In this document: positions 1 to 5,782 of the stretch, one piece after another
Numbering within the stretch: the first letter of the stretch is position 1
Layout: every line of letters begins with the position of its first letter
Origin: Candidatus Falkowiibacteriota bacterium
Lineage (GTDB): Bacteria > Patescibacteriota > Patescibacteriia > Patescibacteriales > UBA12465
Assembly (NCBI GenBank): GCA_903937325.1
Contig: CAIZYV010000083.1
Location: 1-10,080 of the forward strand
DNA: 10,080 nt
Reading direction: 5' to 3'
Notes under the pieces: model-generated
What the model saw: the letters and a program-made list of their open reading frames with translations, nothing else
Databases searched by the model: none
Told to the model about the DNA's origin: nothing
Translations under genes and position numbers: made by a program

Positions 1-480
1 CATTATCATTTTAACACTTTTTTGCAAATTATCTAAATCAACCGCGACCCCTACAAGCTCAGTATATTTTTCCCAGGGAGCTTTAAGGTCCATAGCAATA
101 TAATCGATTAAAGCATCTTTAATGAGCTGAGAAAGCATCCCCGGGTTAGTCCCATTAGTATCGAGCTTAACCGCATATCCCAGAGCACGTATCTTTTTAA
201 TCATGTCCGGTAAATCTGGGTGTAAAGTCGGTTCACCACCACTAATAACAACGCCGTCAATTTTACCCCGACGGTCATTCAAAAAAAGAAAAAGGTCCTC
301 CTCCTTAACCAGGGGACAACCTTGATCTTTTTCGTCTAACGCCACAGAATTATGGGGCAAGACAAGCATGGGATTATAACAGAAGTGGCAGCGAAAATTA
401 CAACCTTGAGTGAATACTATCGCTGCTAAATTATCCGGGTAATCTAAAAGGGTTAATTTTTCTAAGCCGCCGATTAACAT
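1..480 (-). CDS. nrdG: Anaerobic ribonucleoside-triphosphate reductase activating protein (NrdG-type radical SAM), 3' end cut by window
   Basis: Radical SAM activase expected to use a [4Fe-4S] cluster and S-adenosylmethionine to abstract hydrogen from the glycyl-radical glycine of class III ribonucleotide reductase. The 160 visible residues begin MLIGGLEKLTLLDYP, the usual start of this family. They contain the cluster motif C27-x3-C31-x2-C34 inside TQGCNFRCHFC and the SAM-binding GGEP at 81-84, followed by the DTNGT and DYIAMDLKAPW segments typical of NrdG and pyruvate-formate-lyase activases. The reading frame runs off the left edge, so the C-terminus is missing. It is the last visible gene of the nrdR-nrdD-glycyl-fragment operon, 72 bases after the 47-residue ORF. 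The ATG at 480 fits the family N-terminus but has no Shine-Dalgarno. The frame is open upstream, and TTG at 516 lies 6 bases after a purine-rich GGGGAAGGAG, so a 12-residue longer form is possible. Confidence 0.93.
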   Translation of the reverse strand, partial: MLIGGLEKLTLLDYPDNLAAIVFTQGCNFRCHFCYNPMLVLPHNSVALDEKDQGCPLVKEEDLFLFLNDRRGKIDGVVISGGEPTLHPDLPDMIKKIRALGYAVKLDTNGTNPGMLSQLIKDALIDYIAMDLKAPWEKYTELVGVAVDLDNLQKSVKMIM

Positions 481-522
481 AAGAATGGGGGTGGACTGAA
501 GAACGCCGGGATTCAACAACGG

Positions 523-532
523 CTCCTTCCCC
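523..532 (-). promoter_or_regulatory. Shine-Dalgarno-like purine tract before nrdG
   Basis: GGGGAAGGAG on the minus strand is one of only two good anti-16S matches seen near gene starts here. It is 42 bases upstream of the family-supported nrdG ATG (480) but ideally spaced for an in-frame TTG at 516. It could drive a slightly longer NrdG or be a chance purine run. Confidence 0.35.
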
Positions 533-552
533 GCATTCTCGCCAATAATTAA

Positions 553-696
553 TTATTCCGAACAGGCGACTTTAAAGGTTTTCCGATCCTTATATTCGGA
601 GGCCTTGCCTGGATTATAATTTTTAATCGGGGTGTACCAACCGACGACGCGGCTGTAAACAAGGCATTCTTGGCGCTGAGTAGTGATGGGGCTCAT
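553..696 (-). CDS. Detached glycyl-radical segment of anaerobic ribonucleotide reductase (NrdD C-terminal fragment, 47 aa)
   Basis: This short ORF is too small for most gene finders but clearly matches the extreme C-terminus of class III ribonucleotide reductases. It has Q9-E-C11 followed by YSRVVGWY with the candidate glycyl-radical Gly19, then the typical NPGK-x-x-EYKDRKTF tail, ending ACSE. In ordinary NrdD this segment follows the Zn-binding cysteines on the same chain. Here the preceding 683-residue NrdD stops 100 bases upstream, and this piece is in a different frame with two further stops between 697 and 770 in its own frame. ATG 696 is the first ATG, GTG or TTG after those stops, but no Shine-Dalgarno sits next to it. 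It lies between nrdD and nrdG, as expected for a radical subunit activated by NrdG and docking into NrdD. The alternative is that it is a decayed 3' end of a broken nrdD. The conserved radical motif and clean reading frame argue for function. Confidence 0.8.
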   Translation of the reverse strand: MSPITTQRQECLVYSRVVGWYTPIKNYNPGKASEYKDRKTFKVACSE

Positions 697-724
697 ATCG
701 CTTAAGCTTAAAGAAGGCCATAAT

Positions 725-746
725 TAAACGATAAAACAATCGTTTA
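725..746 (-). repeat. Small perfect hairpin ahead of the glycyl-radical ORF
   Basis: TAAACGAT and ATCGTTTA form an 8-bp perfect inverted repeat around a 6-base loop (TGTTTT). It sits between a strong Shine-Dalgarno (755-762) and an ATG at 721. When folded it would leave about 11 unpaired bases between them. It has no U tract, so it is not an intrinsic terminator. A role in translation of the downstream ORF is inference. Confidence 0.55.
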
Positions 747-754
747 TTATTCAT

Positions 755-762
755 CCTCCTTT
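755..762 (-). promoter_or_regulatory. Strong Shine-Dalgarno AAAGGAGG in the nrdD/glycyl-fragment gap
   Basis: AAAGGAGG on the minus strand is the best anti-16S match seen in this window, where the other genes start without a Shine-Dalgarno. The nearest ATG (754) abuts it with no spacing. The next (721) is 33 bases away, or about 11 if the hairpin at 725-746 folds. Both ATGs are in the +2/-1 phase relative to the glycyl-radical frame, whose own ATG is 58 bases downstream. Its true target is unclear. Confidence 0.6.
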
Positions 763-796
763 AATAATTATAAAATAAATTTACAAATAAAACAAA

Positions 797-2848
797 TTAA
801 CAATTACTGCAGGCTTCCGATTGCAAATCAGCGCTAGAAAAACCAATTTCTTCATCGCATTTCGGACAATATTTATGTTCACCAGATAAATAACCATGTT
901 GCGGGCAGACAGAGAAAGTTGGGGTGATAGTAAAATAAGGTAAACGATAATTATTGATAATACGCTGCGCCAATTTCTTAGCCGTGTTACCATCAGACAG
1001 GCGTTCACCTAAATAACCATGTAAAACTGTGCCGCCGGTATATTTAATTTGCAAATCATCTTGCAAATCAAGAGCGGCAAAAATATCATCAGAGAAACCA
1101 ACGGGCAAATGCGTAGAATTAGTGTAATAAGGAGCAGCGCCTTCTTTAACAGCGGCCGTGTTGGCAAAATGCATATCAGGATATAATTCTAAATCTTTCT
1201 TGGCAAAACGATACGTGCATCCCTCGCCGGGAGTGGCCTCTAAGTTATAAAGATTATTTGTTTCATTCTGAAAATCCATCAAACGTTCACGCATCGCATC
1301 CATTACTTCAAGAGCAAAGGCATGCCCTTCCGGAGTCGTTAGGTCTTTACCTAAAAGATTCAAAGACGCTTCGTTCATGCCATTAATACCAATGGTATTA
1401 AAGTGATTTTGCCAATAAGTGCCAAAACGTGCCTTAATATCTGATAAATAATGACGAGAATAAGGATAAAGACCATCTTCAGAAAACTTTTCTACTACCT
1501 TGCGCTTTATCTCTAAGCTATCTTTGGCAATACTCATTAATTTATAAATCTGAGCAATAAATTCTTCCTTACTCTTGGCAGTATGACCAATGCGAGCCAA
1601 ATTAATTGTGACGACCCCTAAACTACCAGTCAAAGGATTAGCACCGAAAAGGCCACCACCGCGCTTGCGTAATTCCCTATTATCTAAACGCAATCGACAA
1701 CACATGGAACGAGCGTCATCGCGATCCATGTCAGAATTAACAAAATTGGAAAAATAAGGGATACCATATTTGGCCGTCATCTCCCAAACAGGCTTCAAAC
1801 ATTCCCGATCCCAATCAAATGATTTATCGATAGTATAAGTCGGAATAGGAAAGCCGAAAATTCGACCGGTTGAATCTCCAGCTAACATTACTTCGGCAAA
1901 AGCCTGATTAAACATATCCATTTCCGCCTGGAAATCTTTATATTTTTCCGGCATTATTTCCCCACCGATAATCACATTTTCTTCCCCCACTAATTTAGAA
2001 GGCGTAACATCAAGAGTAATATTGGTAAAAGGAGTCTGGAATCCCACCCTAGTCGGCACATTTATATTAAACATAAACTCTTGCAAACCCTGTTTCACCT
2101 CTTTAAAACTTAAACTGTCATAACGGATAAAAGGAGCTAGATAAGTATCAAAATTGGCAAAAGCCTGAGCTCCGGCCGCTTCACCTTGCATAGTATAAAA
2201 GAAATTAACAATCTGCCCCAAAGCACTACGAAAATGCTTAGGCGCTTTACTCTGTACTTTTTCAGACACACCGCCAAAACCCTTAATCAGCAGGTCCTTT
2301 AAATCCCAGCCGCAACAATATGGAGCAAGGAGGCCAAGATCATGGATATGAATATCACCATTAACATGAGCTTCGCGAACAGCGGCCGGATAAAGCTTAT
2401 TTAACCAATAACGAGCCGAGATAGCAGAAGCAATATAATTATTTAAACCCTGAACAGAAAAACTCATGTTGCTATTTTCCTTCAAGCGCCAATCAGCCCG
2501 ACCAAGATAATCTTCCATTAATTTTTCATCAGAAGTCGCCTTATTGAGTTCACGCAATTGTCGATGCTGATCGCGATATAAGATGTAAGACTTAGCAGTT
2601 TTTATTTGCCTATTCTCAATCAAAACCTCCTCAACTAAATCTTGAATTTCTTCCACGGCCGGAATGCTATTCTTATGAAATTTTTTCGCTACCTTCGACT
2701 CTACCTCCAAACTAAGCTTCTGCGCTAAAGCATCATCATCAATATCAACGGAAAGAGCCGCTTTATAAATTGCCGCCTTGATTTTTGGCTGGCTGAATTC
2801 GACGATATCGCCGGAACGTTTCCGGATTTGGCTGATAATTTCGGGCAT
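797..2848 (-). CDS. nrdD: Anaerobic (class III) ribonucleoside-triphosphate reductase catalytic chain, lacking its own glycyl-radical segment
   Basis: Reduces ribonucleoside triphosphates to deoxyribonucleotides without oxygen. Residues 1-95 form an ATP-cone allosteric domain (RKRSGDIVEFSQPKI, then TAKSYILYRDQHR). The ten-stranded barrel follows with GDIHIHDLG (164-172), PYCCGWDL (176-183), NVPTRVGFQTPFTNITLD (263-280), the SMCCRLRLD region (381-389) that should hold the thiyl-radical cysteine, and RGGGLFGANPLTGSLGVVTINL (396-417). The C-terminus has a Zn-binding pattern C648-x2-H651 with C661-x2-C664, then ends with C680-S-N-C683. A normal NrdD would continue about 45-50 residues to the radical glycine; this chain stops and that segment is a separate ORF at 553-696. 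ATG 2848 is the first ATG after an in-frame stop; there is no Shine-Dalgarno. It lies 88 bases after nrdR with no terminator between, so it is probably transcribed from the nrdR promoter. Confidence 0.96.
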   Translation of the reverse strand: MPEIISQIRKRSGDIVEFSQPKIKAAIYKAALSVDIDDDALAQKLSLEVESKVAKKFHKNSIPAVEEIQDLVEEVLIENRQIKTAKSYILYRDQHRQLRELNKATSDEKLMEDYLGRADWRLKENSNMSFSVQGLNNYIASAISARYWLNKLYPAAVREAHVNGDIHIHDLGLLAPYCCGWDLKDLLIKGFGGVSEKVQSKAPKHFRSALGQIVNFFYTMQGEAAGAQAFANFDTYLAPFIRYDSLSFKEVKQGLQEFMFNINVPTRVGFQTPFTNITLDVTPSKLVGEENVIIGGEIMPEKYKDFQAEMDMFNQAFAEVMLAGDSTGRIFGFPIPTYTIDKSFDWDRECLKPVWEMTAKYGIPYFSNFVNSDMDRDDARSMCCRLRLDNRELRKRGGGLFGANPLTGSLGVVTINLARIGHTAKSKEEFIAQIYKLMSIAKDSLEIKRKVVEKFSEDGLYPYSRHYLSDIKARFGTYWQNHFNTIGINGMNEASLNLLGKDLTTPEGHAFALEVMDAMRERLMDFQNETNNLYNLEATPGEGCTYRFAKKDLELYPDMHFANTAAVKEGAAPYYTNSTHLPVGFSDDIFAALDLQDDLQIKYTGGTVLHGYLGERLSDGNTAKKLAQRIINNYRLPYFTITPTFSVCPQHGYLSGEHKYCPKCDEEIGFSSADLQSEACSNC

Positions 2849-2936
2849 TTTTGTAAAACGATCGCGAGACTGAAGAGCTAAAACTCAGTAAACTGTTTTT
2901 AGATCTTAAGGCGCGCCATCGCCGTTTTATGTTAAT

Positions 2937-3395
2937 TTATTTCTTTTCTTTTATAAGCTTATTAAGCTCGCGCCGGAATTCATTTGCATCCTTAAAAGAT
3001 TCATAAACGGAAGCATAACGAATATAAGCCACCGGATCAGTTTTTTTCAGATGTTTCATAACCATTTGCCCAACTTGTCTGGAAGTCACTTCATTCTGAC
3101 GTAATTTTTGTAAATCACGCTCAATGCCATGAACAATCTGTTTAAACTTATCTTCGGTAATTGGACGTTTTTCTAAAGATTTACGCAAACCGCTAATCAG
3201 CTTCTCCCGGCTATAAGATTCCCGGCGACCATCGCGTTTAACAATCATCAAATCAAGAATTTCAATTTCTTCGTAAGTCGAAAACCTAAAATTACATTTT
3301 AAACATTCGCGACGACGCCTAATAGAAAGGCCGTCTGGGGCAACACGAGAATCAACCACTTTTGTATCGTTATAATAACAGACCGGACATTTCAT
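2937..3395 (-). CDS. nrdR: Transcriptional repressor NrdR
   Basis: Nucleotide-sensing repressor of ribonucleotide reductase genes; it binds DNA when its ATP cone is loaded with (d)ATP. At 152 residues it matches the family's usual length of about 150. The N-terminal zinc ribbon has C3-x2-C6 and C31-x2-C34 with the basic R27-R-R-R-E-C31 run. The ATP cone covers about residues 49-139 (VKRDGRRESYSREKL, later DPVAYIRYASVY). The frame stays open 33 codons upstream, but family members begin MKCPxC, so ATG 3395 is chosen; the longer form would also overlap the promoter. No Shine-Dalgarno precedes it (a T run instead). It heads the nrdR-nrdD-nrdG operon, and two NrdR-box-like sites lie in its leader, indicating autoregulation. 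Confidence 0.96.
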   Translation of the reverse strand: MKCPVCYYNDTKVVDSRVAPDGLSIRRRRECLKCNFRFSTYEEIEILDLMIVKRDGRRESYSREKLISGLRKSLEKRPITEDKFKQIVHGIERDLQKLRQNEVTSRQVGQMVMKHLKKTDPVAYIRYASVYESFKDANEFRRELNKLIKEKK

Positions 3396-3408
3396 AAAAA
3401 AGCAATAA

Positions 3409-3424
3409 AAGCTATATTTTGTGG
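3409..3424 (-). promoter_or_regulatory. NrdR-box-like site 2 in the nrdR leader
   Basis: The core CAAAATATAG (3412-3421) matches 9 of 10 positions of the published NrdR-box core CwAtATaTwG. It lies in the leader of nrdR, 13 bases before the start codon. Its centre is 33 bp from that of site 1, close to three helical turns, as in known tandem NrdR boxes (about 31-32 bp). The flanks of the 16-mer match poorly. Confidence 0.6.
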
Positions 3425-3441
3425 CTACATTTAACAATCTA

Positions 3442-3457
3442 CCACTAAATATTGTAA
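3442..3457 (-). promoter_or_regulatory. NrdR-box-like site 1 covering the nrdR transcription start
   Basis: The core CAATATTTAG (3445-3454) matches 9 of 10 positions of the NrdR-box core, with TG of the right arm also fitting. It begins 8 bases after the -10 element, so bound NrdR would cover the expected transcription start near 3459 and block initiation of nrdR-nrdD-nrdG. Confidence 0.65.
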
Positions 3458-3465
3458 TTATTTTT

Positions 3466-3494
3466 ATTATAGCAGAATAAAAAACAAGGGTCAA
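3466..3494 (-). promoter_or_regulatory. Sigma-70 promoter of the nrdR-nrdD-nrdG operon
   Basis: TTGACC (3489-3494) and TATAAT (3466-3471) on the minus strand are separated by exactly 17 bases, and TGC before the -10 makes it an extended -10. This is the best promoter seen in the window. The predicted start is near 3459, giving a leader of about 64 bases before nrdR. Confidence 0.85.
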
Positions 3495-3525
3495 AATCAG
3501 CCAATATTCAGATAAAATTTAAGAT

Positions 3526-3537
3526 ATTATCGATAAT
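3526..3537. repeat. 12-bp perfect palindrome ATTATCGATAAT
   Basis: A perfect palindrome 31 bases upstream of the nrdR -35 element. It could be an operator for a dimeric regulator, but AT-rich palindromes of this size occur by chance and no known regulator is assigned. Confidence 0.3.
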
Positions 3538-3547
3538 TATCAGAGGC

Positions 3548-3556
3548 TGTGGATAA
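3548..3556 (-). promoter_or_regulatory. DnaA box (perfect TTATCCACA) upstream of the nrd operon promoter
   Basis: The minus strand reads TTATCCACA, identical to the consensus high-affinity DnaA box, 53 bases upstream of the -35 of the nrdR promoter. DnaA boxes regulate nrdAB in Escherichia coli, so control of dNTP supply by DnaA is plausible here. Only one box was seen; there is no cluster and no dnaA or dnaN gene, so this is not an origin. Confidence 0.55.
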
Positions 3557-3574
3557 ATACTTAACAGTTTAGGA

Positions 3575-3595
3575 AAGCCTTTATTTAAAAGGCTT
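3575..3595. repeat. 8-bp inverted repeat between the glycosyltransferase terminator and the nrd promoter
   Basis: AAGCCTTT and AAAGGCTT surround a 5-base loop. There is no T tract on either strand, so it is not a typical terminator. It may be an operator or a spare structure in the intergenic region at 3495-3667. Function unknown. Confidence 0.45.
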
Positions 3596-3620
3596 AAAAC
3601 AGTAGATATTTTTTATTATC

Positions 3621-3649
3621 AAAAAAAGCCCGTATTAACGGACTTTTTT
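3621..3649 (-). terminator. Intrinsic terminator of the glycosyltransferase gene
   Basis: On the minus strand AAAAAAGTCCGT-TAAT-ACGGGCTTTTTTT folds into a 12-bp stem (one G-T pair) ending in seven T residues. It begins 18 bases after the glycosyltransferase stop. The structure is symmetric with an A tract on the other side, so it could also act on plus-strand transcripts. It separates this gene from the nrd operon. Confidence 0.88.
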
Positions 3650-3667
3650 ATCTCTTTATTTTTATAC

Positions 3668-4381
3668 CTAAGCGCGGCGGCGCAAAGCAATTGTTTCCGT
3701 AATAAAACGCCAAGCGTCGCTCATCTTAATCTTGCTATGGCGCGTGCTATAACGATTTTCTGACCAATCAACCGCTATCTCTTGCAAAGTAAAACCGCTT
3801 TTCTGCGCATAATAAATAAGTTCCGTATCAAAAAACCAGGCATTATTCTTAATTAGCGGCGATATCTGCTGCCAAACAGAAGCCCTGATTGCTTTAAAAC
3901 CGCACTGCAGGTCACTGAAGCGATGTTTTAGTAGCCAGCGAGAAAATATAAGGTAAGCACGCGAACTAGACTCACGCAAGCGCGAGCGGCTTCTAACAGA
4001 CAATGGCAGCATGCGAGAACCAAAAACTAAATCAGCTTCTCCGTGAATAACCGGAGAAACAAGCCGCGACAAAGCTTCTAAACCAACCGCTAAGTCTATA
4101 TCCATATAAACAAGAATATCCGCATTACTGATATTAAAATAAGCTTTAATTGCCCGCCCTTTACCCGCCTCCGGAATAACCAAACAAGTTATTTGCGGTT
4201 GATGTATGGCTACAAATTTCTGCACTTGAGCAACAAAAGCCGGCAAAGAACCATTAACGATAAAAACAAGCCGCCAATCATAAGGAAGGGCGGCCTTTTG
4301 TAAAAATTGCCAAATACGTTCCGAGTTAGCATCAAAAATCACTTCCTCATTATAAACAGGAATGCAAAAATCGATATTCAT
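3668..4381 (-). CDS. Family 2 glycosyltransferase, polyprenyl/dolichyl-phosphate sugar transferase-like
   Basis: GT-A fold enzyme of glycosyltransferase family 2, resembling dolichyl-phosphate glucosyl- and mannosyltransferases that transfer a sugar from a nucleotide donor to a lipid phosphate carrier. Visible motifs are PVYNEE (8-13) at the nucleotide-binding edge, GKGRAIKAYF (73-82), the metal-binding D94-I-D96, GSR (121-123), DLQCGFKA (157-164) and WFFDTELIYYAQKSG (182-196). The 237 residues end in a basic tail without the C-terminal membrane helices of some relatives, so it is probably cytoplasmic or peripherally bound. It is a single-gene unit with its own terminator and a weak promoter. 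Donor and acceptor cannot be told from the sequence. It could supply lipid-linked sugar to the ligase-like protein at the right edge, but that is only an inference. No Shine-Dalgarno at ATG 4381. Confidence 0.88.
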   Translation of the reverse strand: MNIDFCIPVYNEEVIFDANSERIWQFLQKAALPYDWRLVFIVNGSLPAFVAQVQKFVAIHQPQITCLVIPEAGKGRAIKAYFNISNADILVYMDIDLAVGLEALSRLVSPVIHGEADLVFGSRMLPLSVRSRSRLRESSSRAYLIFSRWLLKHRFSDLQCGFKAIRASVWQQISPLIKNNAWFFDTELIYYAQKSGFTLQEIAVDWSENRYSTRHSKIKMSDAWRFITETIALRRRA

Positions 4382-4423
4382 ACTGATTGATAATAACTAA
4401 ATATAATCATAGCTAATAACTAT

Positions 4424-4452
4424 ATTATATCGAAAAAAACTGAAAAACTAAA
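4424..4452 (-). promoter_or_regulatory. Candidate promoter of the glycosyltransferase gene
   Basis: TATAAT (4424-4429) preceded at 17 bases by TTTAGT (4447-4452), which matches only three of six -35 positions. It lies between the ftsZ terminator and the glycosyltransferase start, where a promoter is expected. The -10 is convincing and the -35 weak. Confidence 0.5.
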
Positions 4453-4481
4453 GCTAGCATCTTTAAACTAATAAAATCCTC

Positions 4482-4514
4482 AAAAAACAAAAACGGGGAT
4501 TAACCCCGTTTTTT
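4482..4514 (-). terminator. Intrinsic terminator after ftsZ
   Basis: A 10-bp perfect stem AAAAACGGGG/CCCCGTTTTT (4489-4513) with loop TTAAT, followed on the minus strand by G and six T. It starts about 15 bases after the ftsZ stop and ends the ftsA-ftsZ transcript. The symmetric A tract makes it potentially bidirectional. Confidence 0.92.
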
Positions 4515-4528
4515 GTATTTTTTAAATC

Positions 4529-5725
4529 TTAGTTCATCTTCTTCCGAATAAAAGCAGGTACGCTTAAATCATCTTCATAATTATCTTCCGCTTCAGGGGT
4601 TTTTTCTACTCGCTTCTCAATTAAGGGCTGTAAAGGAATATTTTTAATAGTCTGTACTCTCGACTTCTTATCGCCCCATAAAGCTGAAGCGGGTGAAGCC
4701 TCTTTTTCATTCTCACTTTCAATAAAAGGATTTGGAGTATAGCTCTTCAATTCTGTCTTTAGGCTCTTACTTTTACCGTCAAAACCGGTAGCTACAACAG
4801 TAATCTTAATCTGATCTTTCATCTTTTCATCAATAACCGCACCGAATATAATCTTCGCGTCTTCGTCGGCCGCCGAGGTAATGACTTTAGCAGCATCGCT
4901 GACTTCGTTCATACTCAAATCTGGTCCACCGGTAATTGTAAAGACAATACCGCGGGCACCGTCTATCGACATATCTAAAAGATTAGAATTAATCGCCGCC
5001 TTAGCAGCCTCGATTGCTTTATTCTCACCGCTCGCCTGACCAATACCCATCAAAGCCGAACCAGCATTTGCCATCACCGCTTTAACATCAGCAAAATCGG
5101 CGTTGATAACACCAGGAACGGTAATAATTTCGGCAATACCCTGAACGCCTTGGCGTAAAACATCGTCAGCAATCGCAAAGGCCTCAAGTAAAGAAGTGCG
5201 CTTATCAATTACCTGCAATAATTTATCATTAGAAATAGTAATAATAGTATCAACTTTATCAGCTAAATCAGCAAAAGCACGATCAGCAATATTTTTTCGC
5301 TGACCACCTTCAAAAACAAAAGGCTTAGTAACAACTGCCACAGTTAAAGCCCCGAGATCGCGGGCGATTTGTGCCACAATCGGCGAAGCACCAGAACCGG
5401 TGCCACCACCCAGGCCACAAGTGACAAAAACCATATCGCAACCTTTCAAAGCTTCGCGAATTTCATTCTCTGATTCTTCTGCGGCTCCTTTTCCTAAATC
5501 GGGGTTCATACCCGCACCCAAACCGCGAGTTACAGTTTTACCGATATGAATTTTCTCGCCAGCCTTATTATAATGTAAAGCTTGGATATCAGTATTGATA
5601 GCCACAAATTCGACGCCCTTAATGCCATTTTCAATCATGCGATTAATAGCACTACCGCCGCCACCGCCGACGCCGACGACTTTTATTTTTGCAAAAGTTT
5701 CAATTTCTGGTTTGACTTCCGCCAT
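4529..5725 (-). CDS. ftsZ: Cell division protein FtsZ
   Basis: Tubulin-like GTPase that polymerises into the division ring. From ATG 5725 (398 residues) it shows the glycine-rich VVGVGGGGGSA (16-26), the GTP-binding signature GGGTGSG (106-112), TKPFVFEG, and the T7-loop NADFADV with catalytic Asp210 and Asp213. The C-terminal globular part ends near ATGF. A charged linker of about 65-70 residues follows, ending in the conserved FtsA-binding peptide LSVPAFIRKK. The frame is open to a TTG at 5752, which would add nine residues; the ATG is preferred because family members start close to it (MAEVKPEIETFAKIKV). Neither start has a Shine-Dalgarno. It follows ftsA by 57 bases and is probably co-transcribed with it; a terminator lies just after its stop. 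Confidence 0.98.
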   Translation of the reverse strand: MAEVKPEIETFAKIKVVGVGGGGGSAINRMIENGIKGVEFVAINTDIQALHYNKAGEKIHIGKTVTRGLGAGMNPDLGKGAAEESENEIREALKGCDMVFVTCGLGGGTGSGASPIVAQIARDLGALTVAVVTKPFVFEGGQRKNIADRAFADLADKVDTIITISNDKLLQVIDKRTSLLEAFAIADDVLRQGVQGIAEIITVPGVINADFADVKAVMANAGSALMGIGQASGENKAIEAAKAAINSNLLDMSIDGARGIVFTITGGPDLSMNEVSDAAKVITSAADEDAKIIFGAVIDEKMKDQIKITVVATGFDGKSKSLKTELKSYTPNPFIESENEKEASPASALWGDKKSRVQTIKNIPLQPLIEKRVEKTPEAEDNYEDDLSVPAFIRKKMN

Positions 5726-5782
5726 AATTCTGGCCGAATTGCCGCTTACCAATTAAAGGAAAACGACTACTCTTGATTTAAT

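Noticed and set aside
553..799. Sequencing or assembly frameshift as the cause of the split NrdD
   Set aside because: At least two in-frame stops and a 100-base non-homologous spacer separate the pieces, so one indel cannot restore a fused gene. Read-level confirmation is not possible here.
781..1008. 75-residue minus-strand reading frame overlapping the 3' end of nrdD
   Set aside because: It is an out-of-phase shadow of nrdD with no recognisable motif.
3396..3494. 33-codon upstream extension of nrdR
   Set aside because: NrdR proteins start at MKCPxC, and the extension would overlap the promoter and the NrdR boxes.
3575..3595. Inverted repeat as a second terminator
   Set aside because: No T tract follows it on either strand, and a strong terminator already lies at 3621-3649.
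3500..3600. Replication origin
   Set aside because: Only one DnaA box is present, without a box cluster or dnaA/dnaN neighbours.
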